Shown one piece after another: positions 33,331 to 41,546 of a DNA stretch of 64,000 bases. The notes under the pieces are model-generated. The model worked only from the letters and a program-made list of their open reading frames with translations, was not told where the DNA came from and made no database searches. Origin of the DNA: Prevotella sp. (GTDB taxonomy: Bacteria > Bacteroidota > Bacteroidia > Bacteroidales > Bacteroidaceae); contig JAFZIY010000016.1 of the NCBI GenBank assembly GCA_017554105.1, positions 60,166-124,165 on the forward strand. Direction: 5' to 3'. Numbering within the stretch: the stretch's first letter is position 1; each line of letters opens with the position of its first letter. The position numbers and the translations under genes are program-made.

Positions 33331-33750
33331 TCATTTCTTTTTCTTCTTGGCTTTCAGTGATTCAAGTGCCATTGCTGCATTCATGCTGCCATTCTTACTG
33401 CCTCTTTTGTAATCCTTCTTGGCATCTGAGGTATAACCGAGTTGTTCGAAAGCGAACCCTCGGATGAAATATAAATCACCGCTGACATAGTCTGTGCTAA
33501 ATGCATTGTTAACATAAGTAATAACGTCAACCCATCGATGGTTATAATAGGCTTCTACGGCCAGATTGCTGTAGTAATTATACAATTCCAGTCTTTGGGC
33601 TGCCGTTTCTCTGACGGCCCTTATATGCTCCATCATCAAATTGGTGTCATACAGATCCCTTGTGGGATATTCCAGTCCCTGCCAATACTGTGCATTGCAA
33701 TTCATTGCCATCGTGCACATCAATGCCGTTGCAAAAATGATTCTTTTCAT
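33331..33750 (-). CDS. Exported small protein with TPR-like repeat
   Basis: 139 residues: signal peptide ending at MNCNA-Q, a short middle part and a C-terminal TPR-like helix pair (YYNHRWVDVITYVNNAF, DLYFIRGFAFEQLGYTSDAKKDY) that is paralogous to the cytoplasmic protein at 24038-24661. Ends in a lysine run. First gene of a leftward pair with the tandem-repeat protein. Its promoter has both elements, TTTG and TATTTTTG, with 20 bases between. Confidence 0.7.
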   Translation of the reverse strand: MKRIIFATALMCTMAMNCNAQYWQGLEYPTRDLYDTNLMMEHIRAVRETAAQRLELYNYYSNLAVEAYYNHRWVDVITYVNNAFSTDYVSGDLYFIRGFAFEQLGYTSDAKKDYKRGSKNGSMNAAMALESLKAKKKKK

Positions 33751-33776
33751 AGTCGATACATTTTTTTGTTTGTCCG

Positions 33777-33784
33777 CAAAAATA
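33777..33784 (-). promoter_or_regulatory. Bacteroidetes promoter (TATTTTTG on minus strand)
   Basis: TAnnTTTG on the minus strand with TTTG (33805-33808) as the -33 element, spacer 20 bases, the ideal layout. Drives the two exported-protein genes. Confidence 0.75.
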
Positions 33785-33819
33785 AAACTCTTATTCTAAT
33801 TCTCCAAATAAAAACAAAT

Positions 33820-33834
33820 CGCAAGCCTTGTGGA
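33820..33834 (+). promoter_or_regulatory. Island palindrome, copy 2 (CAAGCCTTG core)
   Basis: CGCAAGCCTTGTGGA, identical to copy 3 at 34829-34843. It lies 11 bases upstream of the -33 box of the leftward promoter at 33777-33808, a position typical for an activator site. Confidence 0.5.
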
Positions 33835-33879
33835 AAATAAATTTATCTTATAGGTCATTGTCTTTTTAAGATTACAATG

Positions 33880-33887
33880 TATATTTG
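33880..33887 (+). promoter_or_regulatory. Bacteroidetes -7 box (TATATTTG)
   Basis: TAnnTTTG match with a TTG about 19 bases upstream; 83 bases before the first DnaB-C-like gene. The leader 33888-33970 shows no other feature. Confidence 0.65.
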
Positions 33888-33970
33888 CAAACAAATACTG
33901 ATTCCACTGTTATCAAGAACTATTTGGATAAAGATGGTGGGAAGGTTGGCAAAATATAAGGATTAATGAT

Positions 33971-34756
33971 ATGAACGCAACGATTATATCTGGTTATACT
34001 AAGTTGGACAAGTATGTTCCGAACTGGAGCAAAACTCGTACCGTTATTGTTGCAGGGAGACCTGCTTTAGGGAAAACAGCTTTTATGGTATCGCTGGCAA
34101 GAAGCATTGCAATAGATCAAAATATTCCGTTAGCTTTATTCTCTATGGAAGAGTCTGAGAAGAAATTGAAATGTCGCTTCATTAGTAACATCTGCGAGTT
34201 GGATTATAGAAAGATAGACAACAATACTTTGAATGAAGAAGAAAAGGCGATATACAAAATAGGACTCGAGAAATTCGATGATAGTCCTGTCATTATAGAG
34301 GATTCTCCCAGATTGTTAGTTTCTGATTTTTCATCAAAAGCAAAGCATGCAGTATTTGATTTAGGTGCCAAAATTATTTTTATCGATTACCTCCAATTAA
34401 TGAACATCGGTCAGGATTTAATAAGTGAACGAAAGGAGTTTTCTTCCATCATGCATTCTATTAGGGAAGTTGCAGAAGAATTGGATGTTCCTATTATTGT
34501 TAATACATATCTGCCTGATAGAAAGAGATATTCAAGAATTGTTCCTTGTTTGGCTGATATAGAGAGGGTTGGTAATATCGGAAGAGAATCTGATGTGATA
34601 TTGTTATTACATCGTCCAGAGTACTACTGTGTTGTAAGCGATATGCCGAAGTACAAAGGTATTGCCAAAATAATAGTGGCCAAAAACATCTATGGAGAGA
34701 AGGGTAGTTTCCTATTGGGGTTTATGCCTGAATTCGGTCGCTTTTATAACCTATAA
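33971..34756 (+). CDS. DnaB-C-like RecA-fold ATPase (intact active site)
   Basis: 261 residues, equal to the C-terminal helicase domain of replicative DnaB without the N-terminal domain. Walker A is GRPALGKT (29-36), the catalytic Glu is in FSMEES (Glu60), and Walker B is IIFIDYLQLM (Asp139); IERVGNIGRESDVILLLHRPEYY holds the arginine-finger region. It lacks the primase-binding N-domain, so it is not a normal replicative helicase. It may act as a small DNA- or protein-remodelling ATPase, perhaps with the related gene 177 bases downstream. Confidence 0.8.
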   Translation: MNATIISGYTKLDKYVPNWSKTRTVIVAGRPALGKTAFMVSLARSIAIDQNIPLALFSMEESEKKLKCRFISNICELDYRKIDNNTLNEEEKAIYKIGLEKFDDSPVIIEDSPRLLVSDFSSKAKHAVFDLGAKIIFIDYLQLMNIGQDLISERKEFSSIMHSIREVAEELDVPIIVNTYLPDRKRYSRIVPCLADIERVGNIGRESDVILLLHRPEYYCVVSDMPKYKGIAKIIVAKNIYGEKGSFLLGFMPEFGRFYNL

Positions 34757-34828
34757 TGCCGTGAGTGTCCACAATAAAGGATGCGAGATGTATAGACCTC
34801 GTAATCTGGGAATAGATCTTTTCATTTC

Positions 34829-34843
34829 CGCAAGCCTTGTGGA
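34829..34843 (+). promoter_or_regulatory. Island palindrome, copy 3 (CAAGCCTTG core)
   Basis: CGCAAGCCTTGTGGA, 9 bases upstream of the TTTG -33 box of the promoter at 34853-34884. Confidence 0.5.
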
Positions 34844-34876
34844 GCATAAACGTTTGGAGGCAAAGGTTCAAGTTCG

Positions 34877-34884
34877 TATCTTTG
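34877..34884 (+). promoter_or_regulatory. Bacteroidetes promoter (TATCTTTG with TTTG at 34853-34856)
   Basis: TAnnTTTG with a TTTG element 20 bases upstream, 48 bases before the second DnaB-C-like gene. Confidence 0.75.
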
Positions 34885-34932
34885 CCATTGATTTTGTATT
34901 GAAATATATATTGATACCTAATAACTGCAAAG

Positions 34933-36003
34933 ATGAATGAGATGATGAATGACGACTATATCAACATACGGGAGATGTTGAGTGATTGCTTATCTGATGT
35001 ACGGGTAAGGGCTGCAAAAAAAGGTGCGATGGGAATCCCCACGGGGTTTCAGCCTTTAGACGATTTGATAGGTGGCTTCGAGAAAGGAAAAGTATATGTG
35101 ATTGGTGGAAGACCTTGCATGGGAAAGGAAGAATTCATGCTGTCAATGATGATAAACATCATTTTAGAAAGCAAATTGCCCGTCTTGGCTTTCTCTACGA
35201 ATCACATGAAGTCTGACTATGTACAAAGACTTTTGGCCATGTACTGTGACATACCTGTTATGCACTTGTTTCAAGGCAATATGGAAATCCAAGAGTGGAA
35301 AAGGCTGGATAAGCGATTAGGTGATTTGCTTGATGCACCGCTTTTTATGCATGACAGTTTGGATTTGCCACTTAACGAATTGACTGAAACTGCACGGAAT
35401 TGTATCAGAGAAAAGGATATACATATCATCTTCATAGATTGCCTGCAAATGATAGATTTTACCAATGAAGGCGATAATCCTTCTGATAGAGTTGCAAAGG
35501 TGATGCTTTCGTTAAAGCAATTTGCTCATCTAAACAAAGTGCCTATTATAGTAGGATCTATGTTGAGTAGAGGAATAGAATACCGAGATGGGTTTGAAGG
35601 CAAGCGGCCTCAATTGATGGATTTAATGAACTCCAGTTTTATCGAAGGCCTTGCTGATGTTATCATGATGGTGCATCGCCCCGAGTATTACCACTTCTAT
35701 CAAGATGAAATAGGACGAGACCTGTGTGGGCGGATAGAAATCATTGTGAAAAAGAATGCCTTAAAGCCTTTGGACAGCATTTTCCTGAACTATAATGATA
35801 AAACGGGTGTAGTTTGCGTACGGAAGAAACGTAAAAGTACTAATGATGAAAATTTTGACATCATAAAACCCGATGTGGTTTGCGTACGGAAAAATAGTAA
35901 AAGTACTTTAAAGCCAATCAGTCTGAAGGATTTGAATTCAGATAATGAAGCTGTGAAAAAGTTAATCAAGGCTTTTGACCTTGAAGAAGAAATACCATTT
36001 TAA
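34933..36003 (+). CDS. DnaB-C-like protein with degenerate ATPase site
   Basis: 356 residues. The domain is entered by GIPTGFQPLDDLIGGFEKG, the usual start of the DnaB C-domain. Walker A reads GRPCMGKE (59-66): the essential Thr/Ser is Glu66. The catalytic Glu motif reads FSTNHM, with Asn90 in the Glu place. Walker B (IDCLQM) is kept. So it probably binds but does not hydrolyse ATP, or has lost both. A C-terminal tail (from about 290) contains a duplicated VVCVRK..KST segment. Likely a structural partner of the intact paralogue upstream; this is inferred. Confidence 0.78.
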   Translation: MNEMMNDDYINIREMLSDCLSDVRVRAAKKGAMGIPTGFQPLDDLIGGFEKGKVYVIGGRPCMGKEEFMLSMMINIILESKLPVLAFSTNHMKSDYVQRLLAMYCDIPVMHLFQGNMEIQEWKRLDKRLGDLLDAPLFMHDSLDLPLNELTETARNCIREKDIHIIFIDCLQMIDFTNEGDNPSDRVAKVMLSLKQFAHLNKVPIIVGSMLSRGIEYRDGFEGKRPQLMDLMNSSFIEGLADVIMMVHRPEYYHFYQDEIGRDLCGRIEIIVKKNALKPLDSIFLNYNDKTGVVCVRKKRKSTNDENFDIIKPDVVCVRKNSKSTLKPISLKDLNSDNEAVKKLIKAFDLEEEIPF

Positions 36004-36050
36004 CGTAAAAAAAGGAAGGTGTGACTGATGGATATAGATAGAGGTGAGAT

Positions 36051-36650
36051 ATGAAAAATACTGTACTTTGCATGTTGTTGCCGTTCTTTGCGTTGCTTAG
36101 TTGTAAAAACAATATATCGTCTAATGATAGGGTAGTCGCGACAACGAGTGATGAGGTTGAGATGGATTCCTTGAGTCCTTATTTGTATGACAAGAACCAG
36201 AGGGAGGTGACGTTCTCGGAGAGTGGGGATACGCTATTACGTTATCCGCATGATGTTGAGGTGGACGAATATGTGGTTCCTGCCTCGGTGAAGTGCATCT
36301 TTGAAAGGGCATTTCAGGGGTGCCGGAATCTGAAGAAGGTGGTTGTTCCTGAAACGGTGAGGCATATAGAAATGGCGGTGTTCAACGGATGTGAGGACTT
36401 GAGGCAGGTGTTCTTATATGCTCCGTTGGACACAATGCCTTATCGACTACTGAATGGCTGCGACAAACTGAGGGAGATTTACATTGCGAGTGAGGCGCCT
36501 CCTGTTGTTGAGGAGTATGAAGAGGACGAGATGTATAGTTTCCGTATTGTCTTCGGTAATGCAGACCTTGACTCTCTTGTACTGTATGTGCCTCGCGATG
36601 CGATTCAAAAATATAAAAGGCATACGGGTGGAGGATATTCAAAAATATAG
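36051..36650 (+). CDS. Lipoprotein with BspA-type leucine-rich repeats
   Basis: 199 residues. Signal peptide II with lipobox LLSC (Cys18). Two to three LRR_5 units: VDEYVVPASVKCIFERAFQGC, here named by its first part VDEYVVPAS, then NLKKVVVPETVRHIEMAVFNGC and DLRQVFLYAP. BspA-like repeats mediate surface binding. It shares the repeat type with the kinase fusion at 24815. It starts 48 bases after the second DnaB-C-like gene. Confidence 0.75.
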   Translation: MKNTVLCMLLPFFALLSCKNNISSNDRVVATTSDEVEMDSLSPYLYDKNQREVTFSESGDTLLRYPHDVEVDEYVVPASVKCIFERAFQGCRNLKKVVVPETVRHIEMAVFNGCEDLRQVFLYAPLDTMPYRLLNGCDKLREIYIASEAPPVVEEYEEDEMYSFRIVFGNADLDSLVLYVPRDAIQKYKRHTGGGYSKI

Positions 36651-36676
36651 TTAATTTGCAGACAAATAATTGACCT

Positions 36677-37513
36677 ATGGACAAAGAAACGATAGATGAG
36701 ATGATTCGGAAACAAGTCGTCTATGAAGTCACGTATAAGAAGGATGTGGATGCAAAAAAACTGCACATCTCGTGTGTTATGTATTCACAAGAATATGGTG
36801 ACAATTATATTTGTGCCTACTGCTATGAGGCATCTAAAAAACTTGTTTTCAGTATTAGTAAGATTGTGTCTGTCAAGGAGTATTGGGTCGGAATTATGTC
36901 AAGGGATGTAACAGTTCCTGCAGACGGTCTGTATCTTATAGCCTACGTGCGACCTGGTGGAGTGTTATTTGCCATAGATTATGAATTACATGAATTGAAG
37001 GAAGGTTGCTTGTTTGTTGGTAGAGATAATTCAATTGCCAAACCTATAGCCTATCACTATGTCCCTTCGTTTGATATGTACAATGAAGAATGGATAGATA
37101 AGTATGTTGTCTTAAGAAAATGGGAAAATGAAATAATTCCAGCACCCGTGAAGGGTATCCCAATTATTGCATATAAAGAGCCAAGGGGAAAGAAAGAATC
37201 AAATGTCAATAATGCAATTAATTATTGGATTGGTAACGACTGGCGTGGCAAGGAACTTCTCCATTACATGAGGAATGGGATAAGTATGGTATATGAAGGA
37301 GTAAAGAAGAATGATGACATTTCAATTTGCTTTAAGGAATATGATAACAGCGGACCTTTTGGATGGTCCGATTGCTGGGAAGGATATGAAATCATTGGAT
37401 TTACGATGGTGTGTGAATATGATGTATATACTGGTATGCAACACGTAAAAAACAGGTTGAATATGGAACCTGATTTTTTATGGGGAAATGATATGATCTT
37501 TGTGTGGAGTTAA
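36677..37513 (+). CDS. Hypothetical protein, WYL-like N-terminal part
   Basis: 278 residues, no signal or membrane segment. Residues about 14-70 (VTYKKDVDAKKLHISCVMYS, YICAYCYEASKKLVFSISKI) resemble a WYL-type beta domain, which binds ligands or nucleic acid in defence and repair regulators, but the match is weak. The C-terminal half is unrecognised and rich in aromatic residues (NYWIGNDWRGKELLHYM, FGWSDCWEGYE). It sits just before the ADP-ribosylglycohydrolase pair on the same strand. Confidence 0.55.
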   Translation: MDKETIDEMIRKQVVYEVTYKKDVDAKKLHISCVMYSQEYGDNYICAYCYEASKKLVFSISKIVSVKEYWVGIMSRDVTVPADGLYLIAYVRPGGVLFAIDYELHELKEGCLFVGRDNSIAKPIAYHYVPSFDMYNEEWIDKYVVLRKWENEIIPAPVKGIPIIAYKEPRGKKESNVNNAINYWIGNDWRGKELLHYMRNGISMVYEGVKKNDDISICFKEYDNSGPFGWSDCWEGYEIIGFTMVCEYDVYTGMQHVKNRLNMEPDFLWGNDMIFVWS

Positions 37514-37579
37514 AGGTATTTGTTTATGGTGAGTTATCGACAAATATTAGATATATGGAATAAACAGCGGGAATAAATT

Positions 37580-38380
37580 ATGAAAAATTATCTGATCAGC
37601 GAGGCTATAGGAGATATTGCAGGGAGCGTTTATGAAGGAAAGGATAAGCGCATAAAGGATTATGATAAGGTGAAGTTGTTTGGTACAGACGCTCATTTTA
37701 CGGATGATACTGTGCTGACATTCGCTTGTGCAGAGGCTTTTATCGACCATCTCGATATGACAATGAACCTATGGAAATGTGCTAACGAGCATCGCCATGC
37801 AGGGTTTAGCAAAAGGTTTAAAGAATGGATGGCAAGTCATAAACCACAGCCGTACCGTAGTCTTGGCAACGGTTCTGCCATGCGTTGCTCTTCGGCAGGA
37901 TGGTTGGCGAAGACTGAAGAGGAATGCGTGGGAATGGCAACAGAGACAGCAATGCCGACGCACAACCACCCTGAGAGTATTAAGGGCGCGGTGGCAACGG
38001 CACTTGCAATATTCCATCTAAAGAACGGTAAGGATAAGGACTTCGTTCGTGAGAATGTACTGAATGAGTATTATCCAGAGTGGGCGAACAAGAAATACGA
38101 TGAGTTCCATGATGAATATTCTTTTTATTCGACATGTGCCGGAACCGTAGGTCCTGCTATTATATGTTTCTTGGAATCGAAGGACTATGTTGACTGCATA
38201 AAACTCGCCATTTCTCTTGGTGGCGATGCCGACACGCTTGCTGCTATTGCTGGTCCTATGGCATACGCTTATTATCGGTCGATGCCTGACACGCTCGTCT
38301 ATCAGGCTCTGAAGAAACTGCCTGACTGGATGGTTGATGTGAGTGAGCGTTTTGATGATGTGGTAAACAGAATGATATAA
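37580..38380 (+). CDS. ADP-ribosylglycohydrolase (DraG/ARH family), first copy
   Basis: 266 residues. Removes ADP-ribose from modified substrates using two Mg ions. Motifs: ISEAIGDIAGS, FTDDTVLT (Asp42, Asp43), LGNGSAMR, and SLGGDADTLAAIAG (214-219), all metal- or ribose-binding. The C-terminus KLPDWMVDVSERFDDVV is duplicated in a relic at 39451-39528. The acceptor (protein, DNA or RNA) is not given by the sequence. A DarT-type transferase in the same island makes reversal of its marks plausible. Confidence 0.88.
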   Translation: MKNYLISEAIGDIAGSVYEGKDKRIKDYDKVKLFGTDAHFTDDTVLTFACAEAFIDHLDMTMNLWKCANEHRHAGFSKRFKEWMASHKPQPYRSLGNGSAMRCSSAGWLAKTEEECVGMATETAMPTHNHPESIKGAVATALAIFHLKNGKDKDFVRENVLNEYYPEWANKKYDEFHDEYSFYSTCAGTVGPAIICFLESKDYVDCIKLAISLGGDADTLAAIAGPMAYAYYRSMPDTLVYQALKKLPDWMVDVSERFDDVVNRMI

Positions 38381-38490
38381 TGAAATGACTATTTGGCAAA
38401 GAACTATTATATTTTCGGATGGAGAGGACAAGAAAAGAAAATATCTTTAGACAGAAATCTGGTTGAATGGGAAAGTAACTTGTGAATATT

Positions 38491-39447
38491 ATGGAAACAA
38501 AGATTATTAAGACTTTTGAAGACAAACTGAAAGGAACCATATATGGTCAGGCAATAGGTGATGCGCTCGGTCTTGGCACGGAGGGTATGACCGATGAGGA
38601 TATGGCATGGAAATATCCAAATGGAATAAGGCATTATGACGAGATATTTCAGGACAGGCACCGTAAAAGATGGAAGAAAGGGGACTGGACTGATGACACC
38701 GACATGATGTTATGCATAGCAAATGCTGTCATAAAGGACAAGGGCGTGAACCTTAATACAATTGCTCAGAACTTTAAGGACTGGGCAGATGGGGATCCAA
38801 TGGGTATCGGGCTGAATACATATAAAGTATTAAGTATAGGCGATTATGTGAAAAAGCCCCTTGAGGTATCAAAACTTGTATGGGAAATGAGCCGTAAGCA
38901 GGCTGCAGCAAATGGAGGACTGATGAGAACATCGGTTGTCGGACTTTTCCCGAAAGATGTTGAGGTATGTGCAGAGAATATATGCCGGCTCACTCATTAT
39001 GACCCACGTTGTGTCGGTTCATGTGTCATTGTTTCTAATCTGATACATGCATTGGTGTATGATTTGCCCAAACCTACATATCACCAGATGATAGATATCG
39101 GTCGCAAATACGACGAACGTATTACAGAGTTTATAGATTTGTCGTTGAATACAGATATTCGTGCATTGGAGTTACAGGATGAAGATTCTGTTGGTTATAC
39201 GCTAAAAACACTGGCTGCTGGTCTTTGGGCGTATTGGAATGCTACATCTTTTGAAGAAGGACTGCTATCTGTAGTCTGTGCTGGTGGCGATGCAGATACA
39301 AATGCTGCTGTCGCATGTGCCATACTTGGTGCGAAGTATGGTTTCTCTTCGATTCCGCAGGAGTATGTCGAGGGGTTGATTTATAGAGCACAACTTGAAG
39401 ATGTTGTGTCTGAATTATTAAGGATAGTGGGAGATGCTAATGGTTAA
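38491..39447 (+). CDS. ADP-ribosylglycohydrolase (DraG/ARH family), second copy
   Basis: 318 residues. Motifs: IYGQAIGDALGLGTEGM, DWTDDTDMML with the metal-binding Thr-Asp-Asp-Thr, NGGLMRTS, and CAGGDADTNAAVACAILG. All catalytic acids are kept. It is clearly a different subgroup from the first copy, not a recent duplicate. The ATG at 38491 is preferred over a GTG at 38482. It is followed at once by a relic of the other copy's C-terminus. Confidence 0.88.
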   Translation: METKIIKTFEDKLKGTIYGQAIGDALGLGTEGMTDEDMAWKYPNGIRHYDEIFQDRHRKRWKKGDWTDDTDMMLCIANAVIKDKGVNLNTIAQNFKDWADGDPMGIGLNTYKVLSIGDYVKKPLEVSKLVWEMSRKQAAANGGLMRTSVVGLFPKDVEVCAENICRLTHYDPRCVGSCVIVSNLIHALVYDLPKPTYHQMIDIGRKYDERITEFIDLSLNTDIRALELQDEDSVGYTLKTLAAGLWAYWNATSFEEGLLSVVCAGGDADTNAAVACAILGAKYGFSSIPQEYVEGLIYRAQLEDVVSELLRIVGDANG

Positions 39448-39450
39448 GTC

Positions 39451-39528
39451 ATGACGAAACTTCCAGACTGGATGGTTGATGCAAGTGAGCGTTTTGATGA
39501 AATAGTGAGTGGCAACGTTATATTATAG
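39451..39528 (+). pseudogene. Relic of a third ADP-ribosylglycohydrolase (C-terminal end only)
   Basis: 25 codons reading KLPDWMVDASERFDEIV after an ATG, closely matching the C-terminus of the gene at 37580-38380 (KLPDWMVDVSERFDDVV). It ends with a stop codon at 39526-39528. It shows that the second intact copy was inserted between a copy and its tail, or that a duplicate was deleted. Confidence 0.75.
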
Positions 39529-39553
39529 ATGAATTATTAATTGAGATAATATT

Positions 39554-40276
39554 ATGAAGCGTTTAAGTGCTGACGAGTCATTGCTAAAAGAAGAGGAGTA
39601 TATTCATTTCTTATATGTTGGAAGAAGAAAACTTCATACCGGTAAGAAACGAGATATGCCTTCTAAAAAGAAAAAAACATTAGATTTATTGTTTCGTTTG
39701 ACACGAAGAATACTTATTGGTGACGTACAGGATATTGAAAGACGTGGTTGGCCTGAGTATCTGCCGTGTGACACACTTGTACCGGTATTAAACAATAATG
39801 TGATGAACCGTGCTGTGCACGAACTGTTTGAGTTAGGGGAGTATTATGCTGTGGATGATTTCTTTGGATGGAATCATAAAGTCATATGGAAGTATAATAC
39901 GCTTTACAGGACAGATACAAATGAATTAAATGATAATAACGGGCGAGAAATTCCAAGTTTATCATGGTTTTGCTATGGTTGTTTGGAAAACAAATACAAG
40001 CATTTAGGCGACATTGTCGATGGATCGGAATACGACGGTAATTACGATATCGAGGTTGAAGAAAAAAAGAATGAAAATGAAGCAAAGGAAGCAAAGAAAA
40101 CAGATCATGTGCTGACAACAGAAGAAAAGGAAGCTTTTCTAAACAAGTTGGAGAATAATGAAGTTGTTTCTGCTCTTCGTGACAAATTAGATTTAGCAGA
40201 TGTAGTCTCTGTTGATGTTCAGCCAAGTCTTTTCAAATCACGGTTATATCCATACGATACGGAATTCTCTTATTAA
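39554..40276 (+). CDS. Hypothetical protein at the end of the island
   Basis: 240 residues, soluble. I do not recognise a family. The first 150 residues are mixed helix and strand with aromatic clusters (RGWPEYLPCDTLVPVL, YYAVDDFFGWNHKVIWKY). From about 170 comes a Glu/Lys-rich linker (EVEEKKNENEAKEAKKT) and a short helical C-terminal part. It ends by overlapping the convergent flavoprotein gene by 4 bases, marking the right edge of the AT-rich region. Confidence 0.6.
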   Translation: MKRLSADESLLKEEEYIHFLYVGRRKLHTGKKRDMPSKKKKTLDLLFRLTRRILIGDVQDIERRGWPEYLPCDTLVPVLNNNVMNRAVHELFELGEYYAVDDFFGWNHKVIWKYNTLYRTDTNELNDNNGREIPSLSWFCYGCLENKYKHLGDIVDGSEYDGNYDIEVEEKKNENEAKEAKKTDHVLTTEEKEAFLNKLENNEVVSALRDKLDLADVVSVDVQPSLFKSRLYPYDTEFSY

Positions 40277-41544
40277 TGTGCAGCGTTCTCGCCTGCTACA
40301 TAACCCATTGTCCATGCTGCTTGGAGGTTGAAGCCACCAGTGATTGCATCGACATCGGTAACTTCGCCAGCGAAGAAAAGGCCTGGGACATGCTTGCTTT
40401 CAAGAGTGGTGGGATTAAGGGCGTTTAGGGAGATACCTCCGCATGTTACGAATTCCTCGCGCCAACTGCTTTTTCCTTCTACGTGGTAGATGTCGTTTAC
40501 TAGTACTTCGACAATCTTGTTCTGCCATTTCTTGCCTGTTTCGTTCCATCTCTTGTCGGTAGGCATGCCGATTTTCTGCATGAGATAGTCCCAAAGTCGG
40601 GTAGGGAAGGCCCGGGGGAAAGAATTAACAAATCCTCTCTTGTCCTCAATGTGGGGGAGGAGTGGTTGAGCATTGGTGACAAGTTTGGAAGCATTTGCTT
40701 CAGCAGTATTCTTAATTAATTCAGCAACAATAGATGTATTTGTTTCGCCTATCCAGTTTATAGAAACGTTGAAGCGGTATTGACGCTCATGTGAGAAACG
40801 TGCCGCGTATGATGACAACTTAAGAACTGCGGGACCGCTCAATCCCCAATGTGTAATTAGAATTGGACCGTTCGCACGCATCTTTTCACCAACAACGCTT
40901 ATCGTGGCATTCTCCACCACAGTACCCATGAGATTGCGAAGAGCCTTATCGTTGATATTGAATGTGAAGAGCGACGGGATAGGGGCAGATATCTCATGTC
41001 CTAATTGTGCAAGATATTCAAATGAAAAGTGTTTGGGATGTCCGCCAGTCGTGATGATAACACGCTCTGCCTCAATTTGTTTATTGTTGTCGTTAAATAA
41101 AAGAAACGTCTTGTTTTCTTCTCTTTTAATGCCTGTAAGGTTATGTCTCGTGACGATGCTTATCCCCAGTCGCCGTGCCTCATTGGTAAGGCATTTCACT
41201 ATTGACTGAGCATCCTGTGACCGGGGGAAAACGCATTCGTCTTCTTGTGTCACCAGAGGGACGCCATGACTCTCAAACCAACGGATGGTATCTTGGTGGT
41301 CAAAAGTCTTGAATAGCCTCTTCATCAGTTTGTCTCCACGTGGATAAACTTTCTTGAGGTCTGTGACTTGAGCAAAAGAATTGGTGAGGTTACACCTGCC
41401 GCCGCCCGTAATGGCGACCTTGGCAAGTGGTTTCTCACCTTTCTCGTAGATGGTGACTATGGCTTCAGGATTTACTTCCTTAGCCCTTATTGCGGCAAAA
41501 AAGCCTGCCGCACCACCTCCGATGACTGCTATCCTTTGAGGCAT
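40273..41544 (-). CDS. HI0933-like NAD(P)/FAD-dependent oxidoreductase
   Basis: 423-residue flavoprotein of the HI0933/YhiN (BaiN) family. Rossmann start IAVIGGGAAGFFAA, then KVAITGGGRCNLTN, the inserted beta domain, and the C-terminal FAGEVTDVDAITGGFNLQAAWTMG FAD signature, cited by its parts. The physiological substrate is unknown. It is last in a leftward operon and starts 2 bases after the peptidase gene. Confidence 0.92.
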   Translation of the reverse strand: MPQRIAVIGGGAAGFFAAIRAKEVNPEAIVTIYEKGEKPLAKVAITGGGRCNLTNSFAQVTDLKKVYPRGDKLMKRLFKTFDHQDTIRWFESHGVPLVTQEDECVFPRSQDAQSIVKCLTNEARRLGISIVTRHNLTGIKREENKTFLLFNDNNKQIEAERVIITTGGHPKHFSFEYLAQLGHEISAPIPSLFTFNINDKALRNLMGTVVENATISVVGEKMRANGPILITHWGLSGPAVLKLSSYAARFSHERQYRFNVSINWIGETNTSIVAELIKNTAEANASKLVTNAQPLLPHIEDKRGFVNSFPRAFPTRLWDYLMQKIGMPTDKRWNETGKKWQNKIVEVLVNDIYHVEGKSSWREEFVTCGGISLNALNPTTLESKHVPGLFFAGEVTDVDAITGGFNLQAAWTMGYVAGENAAH

Positions 41545-41546
41545 TT

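Noticed and set aside
33971-36003. DnaB-like genes as a sign of a prophage or plasmid
   Set aside because: No integrase, capsid, terminase, portal or Rep gene in the window, and both genes lack the replicative N-terminal domain.
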